NCBI GenBank assembly: GCA_000708835.1
Contig: DF237122.1
Location: 2,151-66,150 of the forward strand
Direction: 5' to 3'
DNA: 64,000 nucleotides
Source of the DNA: Klebsormidium nitens
Taxonomy: Eukaryota; Streptophyta; Klebsormidiophyceae; Klebsormidiales; Klebsormidiaceae
Shown piece by piece: positions 1 to 11,287 of this stretch. The notes under the pieces were generated by a model that worked only from the letters and a program-made list of their open reading frames with translations, was not told the origin of the DNA and made no database searches. Made by a program: the position numbers and the translations under genes. Position 1 is the first letter of the stretch, and every line of letters begins with the position of its first letter.

Positions 1-1
1 C

Positions 2-721
2 ACCCACGGACCAGGACCCCACGGACTCCCCATCATGGTCACGGACATCACGGCCCCCCCGGCCACAGACGGTGGTCACCGAGGGCGTCGTCATCATGGG
101 CCGGGTCACCACGGCCCCCCCCATCGCAGACCCCCTTTCGGGGACTGGCGTGGGCACCACGCGCTCCCCCCCTTTCCCCCGCCCCACCACTGGGGTCCCC
201 CTCCGCCCCCGCCCCACTTTCCCCCCCCACCTTTTGGTGCCCCCCCTCCTCCTTTCTTTGGCGCGACGTTCTACGCCCCGGATCACGACTGCCCCATCTG
301 CAACGCCGAAGGGGGGGCAGCCGCGGCGAGCAGCCCGGCGGACGGCATGGAGGAGGACGAGTCTTCTGGGACGTCTGACTCTTCTGAAGCGTCCGAGGAG
401 TCCGAGATGTACGAGCTTCATGACATCCTGGCGGGGGCGTCGTTGGCGTCACTCCCCCTAGGAGTGGCGCCCATGCACATGCCGCGCCCCCCGTTTGGGT
501 CGCACTTTACAGCGGGGGTGGGGGCTTTTCCGTACCCCCACCAAGGAGGTGGCTTCGCTCGCGGTGCGCATGGCCAGGGGAACGGGCCGACCAGCAGCTC
601 GTATGCAAGCGCGAGCTCCTCTGGCGGGAAAGAGAGAGGGGCCAGCCACCAAGAGGCGACCAGCTCGGAGAGCCTGAAGAGGATGCGCCAGGAGAGCCCC
701 CCCAGGGGCATGGAGTCCTGA
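2..721 (+). CDS. His/Pro/Gly-rich protein, C-terminal part (5' end off window)
   Basis: The reading frame is open from base 2 to the TGA at 719-721, so the gene probably starts before the window; the first ATG inside is at 35. The visible part begins with a His-Gly-Pro-rich run, then proline tracts (PPPPPPHFPPPP), a short CPIC pair of cysteines in HDCPICNAE, an acidic serine-rich stretch, the segment YELHDILAGASLASLPLGV that could form a helix, and a Ser/Gly-rich tail with basic residues. No known domain was recognised. A low-complexity linker or RNA/protein-interaction tail is the most that can be said. Overlapping frames on both strands are also open because the DNA is GC-rich, so the frame choice rests on the sensible acidic and helical segment and on the frame remaining open to the window edge. 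Confidence 0.5.
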   Translation, partial: THGPGPHGLPIMVTDITAPPATDGGHRGRRHHGPGHHGPPHRRPPFGDWRGHHALPPFPPPHHWGPPPPPPHFPPPPFGAPPPPFFGATFYAPDHDCPICNAEGGAAAASSPADGMEEDESSGTSDSSEASEESEMYELHDILAGASLASLPLGVAPMHMPRPPFGSHFTAGVGAFPYPHQGGGFARGAHGQGNGPTSSSYASASSSGGKERGASHQEATSSESLKRMRQESPPRGMES

Positions 722-3700
722 GTCGAGTGTCAGGCAGGCGGAACAGAGTCTTGAGAAGATAAAGAGAGTGGAAGTGTGTGGGACGTTGTACATAGGGCAG
801 AGTAATCTGTGGGCTGGTAGGCAAGAGAGCGGCTGCAGGCCAGCCTAGAAGGTTGCACATCAATGACGGGAAGGGCAGGCTAGGGTTATGAAAGTACGCT
901 AGTTAGGTTTCTAGATTGCTACCGTGAAAAGTTAAATTGACGTTGGAGCAGAAGGCAATACAACGTAGTCACCGCAACCTGAGACGCTCCCTAAAGACGA
1001 CGAACCTCAGGAGAGTTTCTTCGCTTTCGGCTCATGATTTAGGGCAGCCTCCGTTGCTACACTCAACTTGGGCCATAGTTATACTCATGAGCGACTCGGA
1101 TTTTATCGTTTTTGTGTCAAAAAAAAGTAGTATAATAGGTTACTTTGAACAACAAACATCATTTTGGTGTATCTCGCGATCTCGTCCAGTTCTTTCCTTT
1201 CAGTGAAGTTTGGCACAGTTTCATAAATGTGTTTCCATCATGTGTGGACCGATCATGCATGTATATGCCAGTGCGTTTTGCATTATGAATCATGAGTGAC
1301 TTTGCCCGATCCCTTGTATAAAACTTTGCAAGCATGATGCAAGTCTGAATTAGACTGTCGCAGTGACACGCGTCACTCGATCATATGGCGGCGCAGCAAA
1401 ATCTAGCTTGTGCTCCGTGCATTCTGATTACATAGTACACGCCCGCGCAGATCCGAATGATATCATGTTTGCACGCCAGCATATGTATGACGGTTGCACC
1501 GTGTGTGCATAAAATATGTCGGATGCTGTACAGTCATGCTATACCGTAATCCGGATCATGTTAGCTAGTATATTCAAGAGTTTATTATGGGACCTGCATT
1601 GAAATGCAATGCAATTGCAGGGCGAATGCGTGACTTGCATGATCACGCGTCAATAAGACGGCCCGCTGCATCCTAGGCAAAGTCTGCAGCTTGTTGACGC
1701 ACATGTCGCGGCGCAATCGGACCCAAGCACAGTCGCCGCCTGGATCATAAAGTTTGTACAGCATTGATCACATGGTTGTGATGGCCGGTCGAAAGCCCTG
1801 TACGTATGATTTCTGCATGTCAAGCGCCTGCATGAAAGCACGAGATGATTGGCGCACAGTTGACAAATACTACCTACCGATGAGCCTTGCGTCCCGGCTC
1901 TGGGCGACTACCTAGTGGGCAAGCCGTTAAGCTGCAGGTGCGCAAAAGTAAATGGCCCGAGAATGGAAGTCAAAGATATCACTTCTGATACTTTTCTTGA
2001 TCTATCAAAGATGCATCTACATGGGTTGTTGCATGAGAGCCAACTTGTACATATCTGCATATTATACTCGAGTCAATAATCAAGCACGTATGCCCGAGTG
2101 ATACGCTGTGTATGCGCACGTGCGCACTCCGTGATTGGTACGACAAACGAGCTTGTTCAAGCCCACTTCGTTTTCGCATCAAGGTCATGACCGGCATGAA
2201 CAATCTGTTTGTCGTCCTGTTCTTTATGATGTGGGTCTGAGTATGAGAATGATTGGAAATGTTCGAGCATCTGATCTTGTATTGACATATTATAGACATG
2301 CTGCGTTTTGACAGCCGCTCAAACGTACATGAGCAGGACAACAGCCTCCAGTCGACGCAGATGTATCCGTCTAGTCTAAACGTGGCCGCTCGCAGTTCGA
2401 GAGTGCATTCTCAAAGGAAAGTGAGACCAGACTGGTTCTTATTCAGGCCGCACATCAAGTGCGCGCATCTCAAGGGTTACTTTTAATGGAGACAGTTGGG
2501 TAGCACATCATGATTTGCTTTGAACTTGAACTCGTAGATTTAAGTTGTGCCTGGCTTCCTTTCGTTACTCCGCCGTAGTAGGCGCTGCAGCCATACAGCA
2601 AGCGTGTGACAACGTCGGCTCTACGAAGCAGACAAACAAGTGCCTAAGGATGGTCGCTAAAGACGACATATGTTCTTCGCATGGCGCATAAATATACGAG
2701 AGGTTTCGTCGGCTACCTGTGTTTCTTGTCTTGCAGGAAGGGGGCCAGAACTGTGCAATTCTCCACTCCCTACCTTCACGCAGATCATTGCGACGCATTG
2801 GCCGCAGATATTGCGGCTCTGGATCGACCTAACTTGGATGAAGGAAACCTTTTGACGAATACAATCGCAAGCAGGACCAACCAGGAAAGTACTGCAAGAG
2901 GAGTCTACGAAATTATATTTTGGAAAGCACGTCAACAATCTTTCTCAGCCCGTTCTCGACTTATTGCACCTTTTAAGGTCCACCGGATCGACCTGGCCAC
3001 TGGACGTGTTGGGCGGAATATAGTAACGTCCGCTTCTGGAGTTGTGGAGCGACTCACAAAACCTCTGGCTCATCCGCTCTTCAGGTCATTTGAGGCAGAG
3101 AAATGATTCAAAGCGTGGAATTGGGAACTTCCGAATAGGGCCGGGCCTCCGGCCTGTGCCAAATCCACCGACGTCAATAGCATTTTGTTCTGAGACACAT
3201 CAGCCAGTGGCGTAGGTGCTAACATATTCTCAGGTGGCATGTTACTAGTTTACTTCGAAGTTGTTGATTTCAAGGGCTTGAATGGATGGTTTCATGATAT
3301 CATGACAATTTTCTTGGTCAGATTGCGAGTTCCGACAGGAGACATGGGTACATGAAACCCGTGCATCAGAATGTCTGAACCATACAATTGTTTTTATTGG
3401 TTATTCAATCAGTCGGATGCAACATCAAATTCGATGTTTTGAGGCGGTATCTTACCTGTCCCTTACAGAAATGCGGTTTCTTTGGCGTCCAGCGGCCGGT
3501 TCCAACGAGCAGGAAGGGGCCGGTTGCGTCCCAACGTCTTAGAGATTGTGGCCACCTTAGCCACTGTACTTGGAACGTCGGTTGCAGAGACATTCACTTT
3601 GCAATGCCCGGCCGCTCGCATCCGATGCGAACTTGAAACGATCCGCGAGCTAGCGTATGGCGGCTACTTCCGGCAAAAATCTCTGTGAAGTTGAAGTGTT

Positions 3701-4094
3701 GTTTTTGAGATCTGGGAACAGACCAAGTACTAATGTGCCGAGGCCTGCATGAGGTTCAGTCATTTTCATCGACTTAACAAACTTCCGATATCAACGGTCC
3801 TGTCTTATTCTGGCATTCTTGACAGAGTGCCACAGGCACTGAGCTTCAAGTGGCCTGTGGGCCGGCACGCCACTGTGGCTTACAAAATAAATATAGTAGC
3901 TTCCTATGGCGTGCACGTGCTCTTGGGGCCGCCACTGCAGGCTATGGGCCTGGGCTAGCTGGCGGGCCGTCCGCGACCACGCCTCGACGACGCCGCATCG
4001 GCCGGCGGCCGCCCACCTTAGATCGCGCGGCCGGGCTTTGAACTATCTATGACCGTCGATCCCGTTCCGACGGCCGAGAGTTCTACTCGAATCT
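722..4094. other. gene-poor stretch with no supported gene
   Basis: About 3.4 kb with many stops in all frames. The part from about 1240 to 2300 is AT-richer and full of ATGCAT/GCATGC-type words, a texture that recurs elsewhere in the window. An open frame on + at 2681-3106 (141 codons, with a possible acceptor CTTGTCTTGCAG inside it) and a shorter one at 3482-3688 resemble nothing recognisable and have no convincing splice partners. They may be decayed gene or transposon fragments. From about 3950 to 4040 the sequence is strongly GC-rich. Confidence 0.4.
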
Positions 4095-4119
4095 TGAAAG
4101 TTCGTGAAAGTTCTGGGAC
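4095..4119 (+). promoter_or_regulatory. heat-shock element array (HSE1)
   Basis: Four consecutive perfect 5-bp heat-shock units in alternating orientation (tGAAa gTTCg tGAAa gTTCt) followed by a near-unit gGGAc. This is the binding pattern for trimeric heat-shock factor. It lies about 135 bp upstream of the TATA box of the small heat-shock gene. Confidence 0.85.
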
Positions 4120-4145
4120 AAGTTGAACCTAGAACCATCGATGAG

Positions 4146-4155
4146 CTTCTAGAAG
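4146..4155 (+). promoter_or_regulatory. heat-shock element (HSE2)
   Basis: Inverted pair cTTCt-aGAAg, with a further half-unit gTTCt at 4166-4170 followed by aGAcc. It sits between HSE1 and the TATA box and fits a second, shorter heat-shock-factor site. Confidence 0.7.
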
Positions 4156-4251
4156 CTGATCGACGGTTCTAGACCCGCACTGCAGACTTTCAGTCACAGT
4201 GCACTCTGACTCAAGTCATGAGCTACGAATGTCGCGCAGCTTTGCAAGCGC

Positions 4252-4257
4252 TATAAA
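4252..4257 (+). promoter_or_regulatory. TATA box of the small heat-shock gene
   Basis: TATAAA in the context GCGCTATAAAACCC, downstream of the two heat-shock elements and about 155 bp upstream of the chosen ATG. It rules out the earlier in-frame ATG at 4199, which lies upstream of the TATA box and so would not be transcribed from it. Confidence 0.75.
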
Positions 4258-4411
4258 ACCCTCCTGCTCTCAGACGTCAAGCTCATTCATTCCAGAAACG
4301 TTTTCGCAAGCAATCACAGCAGCTTCAGCGACTCTTCAGCGCCTCCAAGAGACCACCGCCCCCGCTTTGACCATCTTAATTCAAGCAAGCATCAACCACA
4401 GCATCAGCACT

Positions 4412-5423
4412 ATGGCTCTAGCCGCCCTCCTCAGCCGTCACTGGGACCCCGCCTTCGTCATGCAAGCCGAGTGTGACTGCGACCCCTGTGCCTGCAATCC
4501 AGCAGCTCAGCCTCAAGCCCCAGCTGCTTTTGCACCGGTGGACGTGCGCGAGACTGAAGAGGCTTATGAGTTTGAGATGGAGGTACCGGGGCTGAACAAG
4601 GATCAAGTCAAGGTGAAGCTGGAGCAGCAGGGGAGAGTCCTTGTGCTCAGTGGCGAGAGGGAGCAGCAGAAGAAGCTACCGGGCCAAAAGTACCACAGGT
4701 AAGTTCTGATAAAGTCAAACAATTGATTGCTCTTGAATGAAGAATCTGCATAAGTCTTGTATTACTTGCTCTGCAGTGATCCTCATAGGTAGGAGGTGAG
4801 CTTTGCGGAAGTAACTCTCATTCTTTTCTGAAGCCCAGTACTGATGACGAGCTTGGAAAAGGGTGAAGTAGTGACGTTCTGAGGGGGGGAAGAATTCGTC
4901 TTGAGAGGGATAAGAGTTTGGAGGATTGGGCAAAGCAAGGAAGGGACTATCATAATGAGAGTAGGTTGATCAGGTCAGGGGAAAGTATGGTATCTGTCAG
5001 CTGAACTTTTGCTTTTCTGGACCACTACCACAAGTGTTCTGATTCCGAGGTGTAGCCTCTCAAGTTTTGAGTTCGGTCGTTTTAAGACCATCTGTTTTAA
5101 GGTGCTCGTGTTGAGTGCGGGTATGAGAACATGGCTGAAGTTGCGGGGAACTTTTTCTTATACAGCACTCTTTCTGTAAAACGGAGTGCTCGATTTTGTA
5201 TTCTTGCTAAACGACTCTTTAATAGGTCCTGACCCGACTCTTTCTTGATCGTTGCAGAGTGGAGAGGTCGCGGGGCAACTTCGAGAGGAAGTTCCGGCTA
5301 CCAAAGGACGCCAACGGCGAGGATGTGAAGGCAGCCGTCAAGGACGGCGTGCTGTCCGTCCACGTGGCCAAGAGAAAGGCACAGGAGCCGAAAGTGATCA
5401 CTGTTGAGGTTCAGGAAAGCTAA
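4412..5423 (+). CDS. small heat-shock protein (HSP20 / alpha-crystallin family)
   Basis: Coding exons 4412-4698 and 5258-5423 (CAG|GTAAGT donor, CGTTGCAG acceptor, split Arg codon) give 150 residues, normal for a cytosolic plant-type sHSP. sHSPs are ATP-independent holdases that assemble into oligomers and keep unfolding proteins soluble. The alpha-crystallin domain runs from about residue 42 to 140: DVRETEEAYEFEMEVPGLNKD, the VLVLSGERE strand, then FRLPKDANGEDVKAAVKDGVLSV. It ends in VITVEV, a variant of the I-x-I/V C-terminal anchor. The short N-terminal arm is unusual, with four cysteines in CDCDPCACNP at about residues 20-29. No transit or signal peptide is evident, so cytosol/nucleus is likely. 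Two heat-shock elements and a TATA box lie directly upstream, so strong heat induction is expected. The start is the first ATG after the TATA box. Confidence 0.93.
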
Positions 5424-7311
5424 ATTATATAGGCCTCTCATATATTTGAACGTAGGAGATGGGGTAAAAGCGTACAGTCTTGTTTGTTATATTGGTTGGG
5501 AGAGACTAGACGTGTCCGTCCAGTCACCATGCCTGGATTGCACCATCCGAGTAGAGTGCGATGCTGATAGACCGAGCAGAAAGAGACAGCTGTTGATAAC
5601 AAAAGTACAGACTTGTCTGCACAGATGTACCCTCGGCTCTTGAGGTGATCTTATAAATCCATTTTGTGCCATACGCAACGTGTACCGTTGGCGAAGACGT
5701 TCTCCAGCTTTCACACAGGCCGACTCGTTTCTTGTAAATCCTACCCGTGTTGTGACCGACCTGATTATTCGATGATGGGACATCGCACTTGCATCGTTGG
5801 TGCAGAAATGTTTGACGGCCGCTGTTGAGCGTCTCCTCAAATGCCTGTGTCTCCTTGTCTTGAAGATCCTGAAGTATGTCATCTTGAAAGGAGAGATCAC
5901 TGTCGAGCTTCAGTGGCTTGCTCCATTATTCGCGGTTGACATCGCTTCGTTTCAATATTACAATGGCTTCCTGAGAAGCCCTGCGTCTTACAACTTTGTT
6001 CACACTAAGACATGAATCCGACACTTCTGTATGGAGGACATCCTCAATCAAAGCTGTGAAGTCAGGATACAAAACGAGTGCTTTCGCAGCTGAACACTTC
6101 CGTGAGACATCACAATTGTGTTTGTCTGTTTTAAGCTGCGGCGTGCATTTTCGCAGCGGCTCGGTGAGCCTGACTTTCAGAGACAACCTCAGATAACGAA
6201 CATGAGGAGAAGCACCTTGAATATAGGCCACAACTCATGGCATGATGCTGCACATTAAGTCGGTTTTGAGACTCAAGCGCTCAGATAATGTACGAAGAGT
6301 CGACTGAATACCCAGTGGTGAAACAAGCACCTGTCTCGTCACATCCCAATCTTTAAAAGGAGAATATTTTGAAAGTCAAAGGGGTCACCAGGTCAAAGGG
6401 AATCGCAGAACGAATCCCGTGTGTTGAAGAGCTTTCATGCCAGGTGCTCTTCGACGAATGTTTCCGATAAAGGCTTCTATATTACTCCAAGGTCCAAGCC
6501 GCCTTCTTCATTTGTATGGTGAGCGTACGTCCGTCTATTGGATCAAGTGTACTTGCGCTTCTCAAATTCAGGCTATATTGATGCCCCTCGACCGGGAAGT
6601 CTGGGTCTTTGTATCGCAGCAAGGCGCCCGAAATCTGTCGAACTCGGAGCAACTGTAACGATGTCAAAACCGCTTCTTTCAAGGCTCGATTGATGCTCGT
6701 CCATCTAATTCGTCTTGTTCGTCTCTAAAGCTTGCGGGGCTTTTAGAAGCTCGCGACCGCCGTGAACCACCCTGCGAGAAGAAAGGGGCACAAGATTACG
6801 ACGATTCGGACTGATCATTGGAAAAAGCCGTCACGTTTTTATGTTATGAAATGAAATGCATCGCAAAACGGTTTGCGTACTCGGCCCGCGACGGCAGCGT
6901 TCACATGGCTCCGACACGGCTCGAGTCATTCCGTTCACCCCGTTGTCCCTTGTCCGCCGTTTTACCGTTCCAGTTTGTAAGCGGGTTTATCTTGGGTTTA
7001 CTTCTGTCAAGCGCATGAAACACGTATGCAAATATTGCAGTGCCGCAGAAAGCAGTGTGGATGGAGACACTGACTTGAAGCGCGCGTGTAGGGGAGCAGA
7101 CACGAACGATCGGAACCATCCCTGCTTGAGGCCTCACGAGTAGGTATGCCCTATCGCGACGAGAGCGACGTAACCCCGACTGATTAGGTTCCGAGCATGC
7201 AGAACCTCATTAATCCAGAACCAGGTGGACAAGCTCTCGGTCTGCCCACAAAACGAGAAGGGCATATTTCGATCATCTTCACCGAAGAGAGCGTAACAAA
7301 AGGGGCCCCTT
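5424..7311. other. intergenic stretch, nothing recognised
   Basis: About 1.9 kb between the small heat-shock gene and the end of the minus-strand 924-residue protein gene. Open frames are all under about 140 codons, overlap each other on both strands, and carry no recognisable motif. The left part must hold the heat-shock gene's 3' UTR and the right part that of the minus-strand gene. Confidence 0.4.
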
Positions 7312-10300
7312 TTACCTGTTCTTGTGAAGGGGGCTCCTGCCCCGAGTCGTACTCGGAGACTTCTTCATAGCCCCGCTCGGAGCAGCCGCCAGATCCCCAT
7401 CACTTTCCGTCCCCTCGTTCCGTTCCGTTCTCCTCGATCCGCCCGTCAGCCCGGAACGCGCGGCCGCCTGTTGCGCGACGCGGCTCGCCCACCCGCTCGA
7501 CGCCGGCCGCCCGCTAACGTCAGACGCGCGCGCTTCCTCGGCGCGTGATGCGCGCGCGGAAAGCGCCGCCAGCTTGCCCGTAATCCTTCGCCACAGGCGC
7601 TTGATGGCGGCCGCGCCGCGCGGGGGCCGGGCGACAGGTGCAGGGTTTAAGGGTTCCGGGTCTGAGTCGGCGTCGAGAGAAGCTGCGCGGCCGTGCAAAG
7701 TGGGGCGGCGCTCCAGGTTGATGGCCATCTGCGAAAGGGACGGTGGACAAGAGTGTGGAACTCCTATGAAACTGCAACCAGGTTTGGTAGCTCTCTTCTG
7801 GTGGTCGTCGCTAGCTCTTTTACCGGATTTCGAATGAGTGTGACTCGTACAGAAGAGCAGCCAGAGAACCGAAACGATAATAATACCGCTACGCAAAGGT
7901 CCATGTAAGACATCCTAGATATAGAAAAGAGAAAACCTGGTTTTGAATTCGGGGCAGAACATCCTAGTTTTCCACAGTACTTCTGTATCGAGATGAGTAC
8001 TACTGCAAGTACATCGCAACTCTTGCATCCTTGGAAGCAAAAGATCCTTGGGAGCATTCTCGTTAATCTAGGCGATCCACTGTTTGGACGAATGTCTGGT
8101 TCTGCGGTGGGATCGAAAAGCAAGCCTGTCCAGGAAATCCTATCGAAGAGCGGAACGAAACTTAGAAAAGTCGAAAAGCATACAATCTGCAGTTAGTGTG
8201 CAATTCTTCCTCATTGTGTACTTCTTCTTCTTGCTTTCACCTTGTTCGAGTGACGCTCTCACCTCAATCCAGAAAGCCCCTCTCACCATGGCGCAGGTTC
8301 GACCTGTAAAACGAACTCGGACCAAGAAACTTGCCTACCTTCTTGTCATTGCTCTTCAGGCCCAACCAAACGACCGCTTTCTTCATGCTCCGCTTCGCGC
8401 CCGCCCACCCCTTTAAAACCGACCGCTTCCCGCCGCGCCTGGTTGCAACCCACACGCTTTCCTCTCCCCCCACTCGCCCCGCGAGCGCCTGCGAAGTCTC
8501 TCGCTCGTCCCCGAGACCCTTAGCCGATTTTTGGGCCCCGCGAATTTCGGCCTCCGGGGTAAGGTAGTTCTCGTGCGAGCGCCACTCTCGATTGCCCGCC
8601 AGCTCCGCGATCGACTGCGCGAGGTCCGTTTCCGTTCCCGTTTCCGATTCCGTTCTCCGGTTTCTTCTTCTGTCTCTCTCGGGCGACCGGTTGTTTCTTC
8701 CAGCTGATAGTCCCTGCTCCTGACCGGTATACTCTTCCGAGAGGGACCGGTAGTTCGCCCCGACACCGACCGGCTGGCCGCGGTCGTCGAGCTCCAGCCC
8801 CTTTCGGCTAAAGTACGAGCTGGTTCTGACCGGGGGTTCCGGTTTCGGTACCGCTGCCCTTTCCGCCGATCTGCGGGGAATCTCCTTCTCAATTGACCGG
8901 CCCCAATCGCCCGACGTCTTTTCTGCGTCTCGTTCGTCATCGTACGGATTTACGCTGTCTTCGACCTCCTGCGTATCGACGCTTTGAGAGGGGTAAAACA
9001 AACTACCAAACGCCACGTTCAAATTCCGCTCCCCTCTTCCGTTCGAAAACGGGTTGTTCACAGGACGGGTCTTTCTTCCTTCGACCGACACTCCGCCCTC
9101 AACTTTGCGGCTTTCTGCATTTTTCGAATCAACTTCCAGCCCCCGTTTCTCTTCTTTTAAACCGCCTCCGGCGCGCGGATCTGAGTGCAGGTCTTTCAGC
9201 GACTTTTGAATGGCAGCCCACTTCGCCTCGGGCGGCAAACCCCCCAAGCCCGCGCGCTCAGCCGGCCGCGCGGCGCGCACGCGCGCGCTCCCGACCGCCC
9301 CAAAGGACACCCGCTTTGCGTTACTCTTTTCGACCTCGCTCCCCTGCCTGACGTCAGCACCGGGAGCCGAATCCAGAGTCTCATCCGCGGACTCTGCGCC
9401 CGGTTCTTCCTCCCGGTTCGTTTTACCAATGACGCGGACTACGCTCTCTGGGCGCCACAGCTCGAAGGAGAGATCCGTTGTCTGCGCAGGATTCCGCGGG
9501 TCCGCTTCTTTGAGCGGAACCCCGGAAGCGGGTTCTTTGTCCCGTGACAGCCCGGAGTAGATGCTGCGGAGCGCGCGAGCGGAGCGCACTCCGGGGGACT
9601 CTGCTGCGGTCAGCGTCACGTCACGGGGATTGACGTGCCTGGACAAGCGGAGCGGTCATGTGGGCATACCAATCGGTGAAATTTGGTTTACCGTTCAGAA
9701 GAAAACGCGCTCACTTTCCAAAACTGAGGCAATGGGCTCACAATTCAAAAGGCCCCCGGTGGTTAAGCTGGTCTGAAATAGTGCTCTCAGAACGCATTGT
9801 TGTAAGCTGTATGAAACAACTGAGATGCGACCGCAAAACTAACGATCACCTTTTGGGATCGAAAGCTTCTGCAATTCTGACGTACTACAGGATTCTCGGA
9901 TAGCAGCCAAACATCCGGCGGCTTCGTAACATTGAATCTTGAGAAAAGGGATGAACCTGCTCTCCAAATTGGGTCTCCGCCACGTTAGAGAGATCGGTTT
10001 CTACCTTCAAAAGCGTCGAGTTCGTCAACAGTCGATTATCCTTACGCTCCAGCATCATTCAATTCACTTATCGGGCAGATTGCTTTCGAGCTCACCGCTT
10101 TGAATCGTTACTCCATGGACTGGTACCACTCCTCCCATTCAAATATCTCATCAGTTTACTGCTCTCGTCCTGTTTTTGCGTTCAAAAGTTCTCTCGAGCA
10201 TACGTTTTCGAAATGCTCAGAGAACGTACCTGTCAATCAGCGACACGTTTTCCTGGTCCACCAGCCTCGCTCGCGTATCCGAAACGGGGCTCCCTCTTAT

Positions 10301-11287
10301 GTCATACGCTGCGGACGCTCGCGCGCCTACCGTTGCAAACTTGGCCCGCCGGTCCGTACCGCCCGGGCCCCGGTACTCACCCCCGGTCAGCCTTCCCTCT
10401 GCAGAAACCCTCCTTTCGTCTAGTTCTCCGAGCGCTTTATTCGGCTCCAGTTCCTCCGGGCTCTCCCAGTTGAGCGCTTCATAAGCGCAGAGGCGCTCGT
10501 GAAACATTGACCGGGGGGGACCAACCGACCGTCTCTGACTGCCCCGGTACTGCTCCGTGACGTCATCCTCCGACTCCGAGCCGCTGTAACCGGGCGGAGC
10601 GCTCGCTCTAGTTCTTCGTATTACCGGAAAGTTTCTCTCAGGAAGGTCGAAGAGCTCGGGCGTCGGGAGATTGAACGGCTGATTGTCTGCTTCTGGACTT
10701 CGTCTCCCCGTTTTCCCTGCCACGACGCTGAGGGAGCCCACAGCAGACGGACCGTTCCGCTCCGGAACGATGCCTGAGACAGGTTCGGACACGTGGCTGT
10801 CCGCGAGAAGTCCCGTTGACACTCCAAGTTTGTGAAAGTTTTCCTCAGGCTTACCCAACACCTGCTCAGGATTGGTAATGCGGGAACTGTCTGCCTCCTG
10901 CTCAGTGAAGAACGCCCCTCCTTCCTCCGGCGACATGACAGCGTGTTTCTGCGCCTCGAAGTCGCCAAGAACCTGCGCCGCCTCCCGAAACGAGAGCTTC
11001 TTCGCCGGTTGCCCAGGGCGTTCCTGCGCTCCCTTCTGGGTTGGACTCTCCGGGCCCTGTTTTTCAGTCGGTAGATCCTTGACCAACTGTTTTTCCGCGA
11101 AGTACTGGGAGGTAGCTCGCCTGAGCAAGGCCCGCTGCTTAAAAGGCAGTCTGGCGGGTCTGGAGAAGCGCTTCTCTGATTCTTCGGCTGAGCGCAGGTT
11201 TGAGGGGTGCGCTTCCTGATGCGGCGGAGTGTGTGGCTCTTCGAACCCTAGATCAGGAAAGCTTGGCTTAAGATCGGGCTTCGACAT
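7312..11287 (-). CDS. unrecognised 924-residue, largely disordered protein
   Basis: Three exons on the minus strand join in frame: 11287-10230, 9638-8339 and 7728-7312. Junctions are GACAG|GTACGT to TTGTCCAG|G, and AAGAAG|GTAGGC to CTTTCGCAG|ATGGCC. The product is rich in Arg, Glu, Ser, Pro and Gly, with alternating acidic and basic patches and no membrane segment. Short islands that could fold include SFREAAQVLGDFEAQ (exon 1), LPPEAKWAAIQKSLKDL (exon 2) and AAAIKRLWRRITGKLAAL (exon 3), the last an amphipathic basic helix. No family was recognised, so no function is proposed. The start is the first ATG of the long open exon. That three long open frames on one strand splice in phase is the main evidence that this is one gene. 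A further upstream non-coding exon is possible. Confidence 0.7.

Noticed and set aside
48-793. Overlapping long frames on the minus strand at the left edge
   Set aside because: They are GC-rich shadows of the + frame, with Arg/Pro-biased content and no acidic or helical segments.
8413-9547. Long frames opposite and beside exon 2 of the 924-residue gene
   Set aside because: Arg/Pro-rich shadow frames; only the 9638-8339 frame has splice sites in phase with neighbouring long frames.
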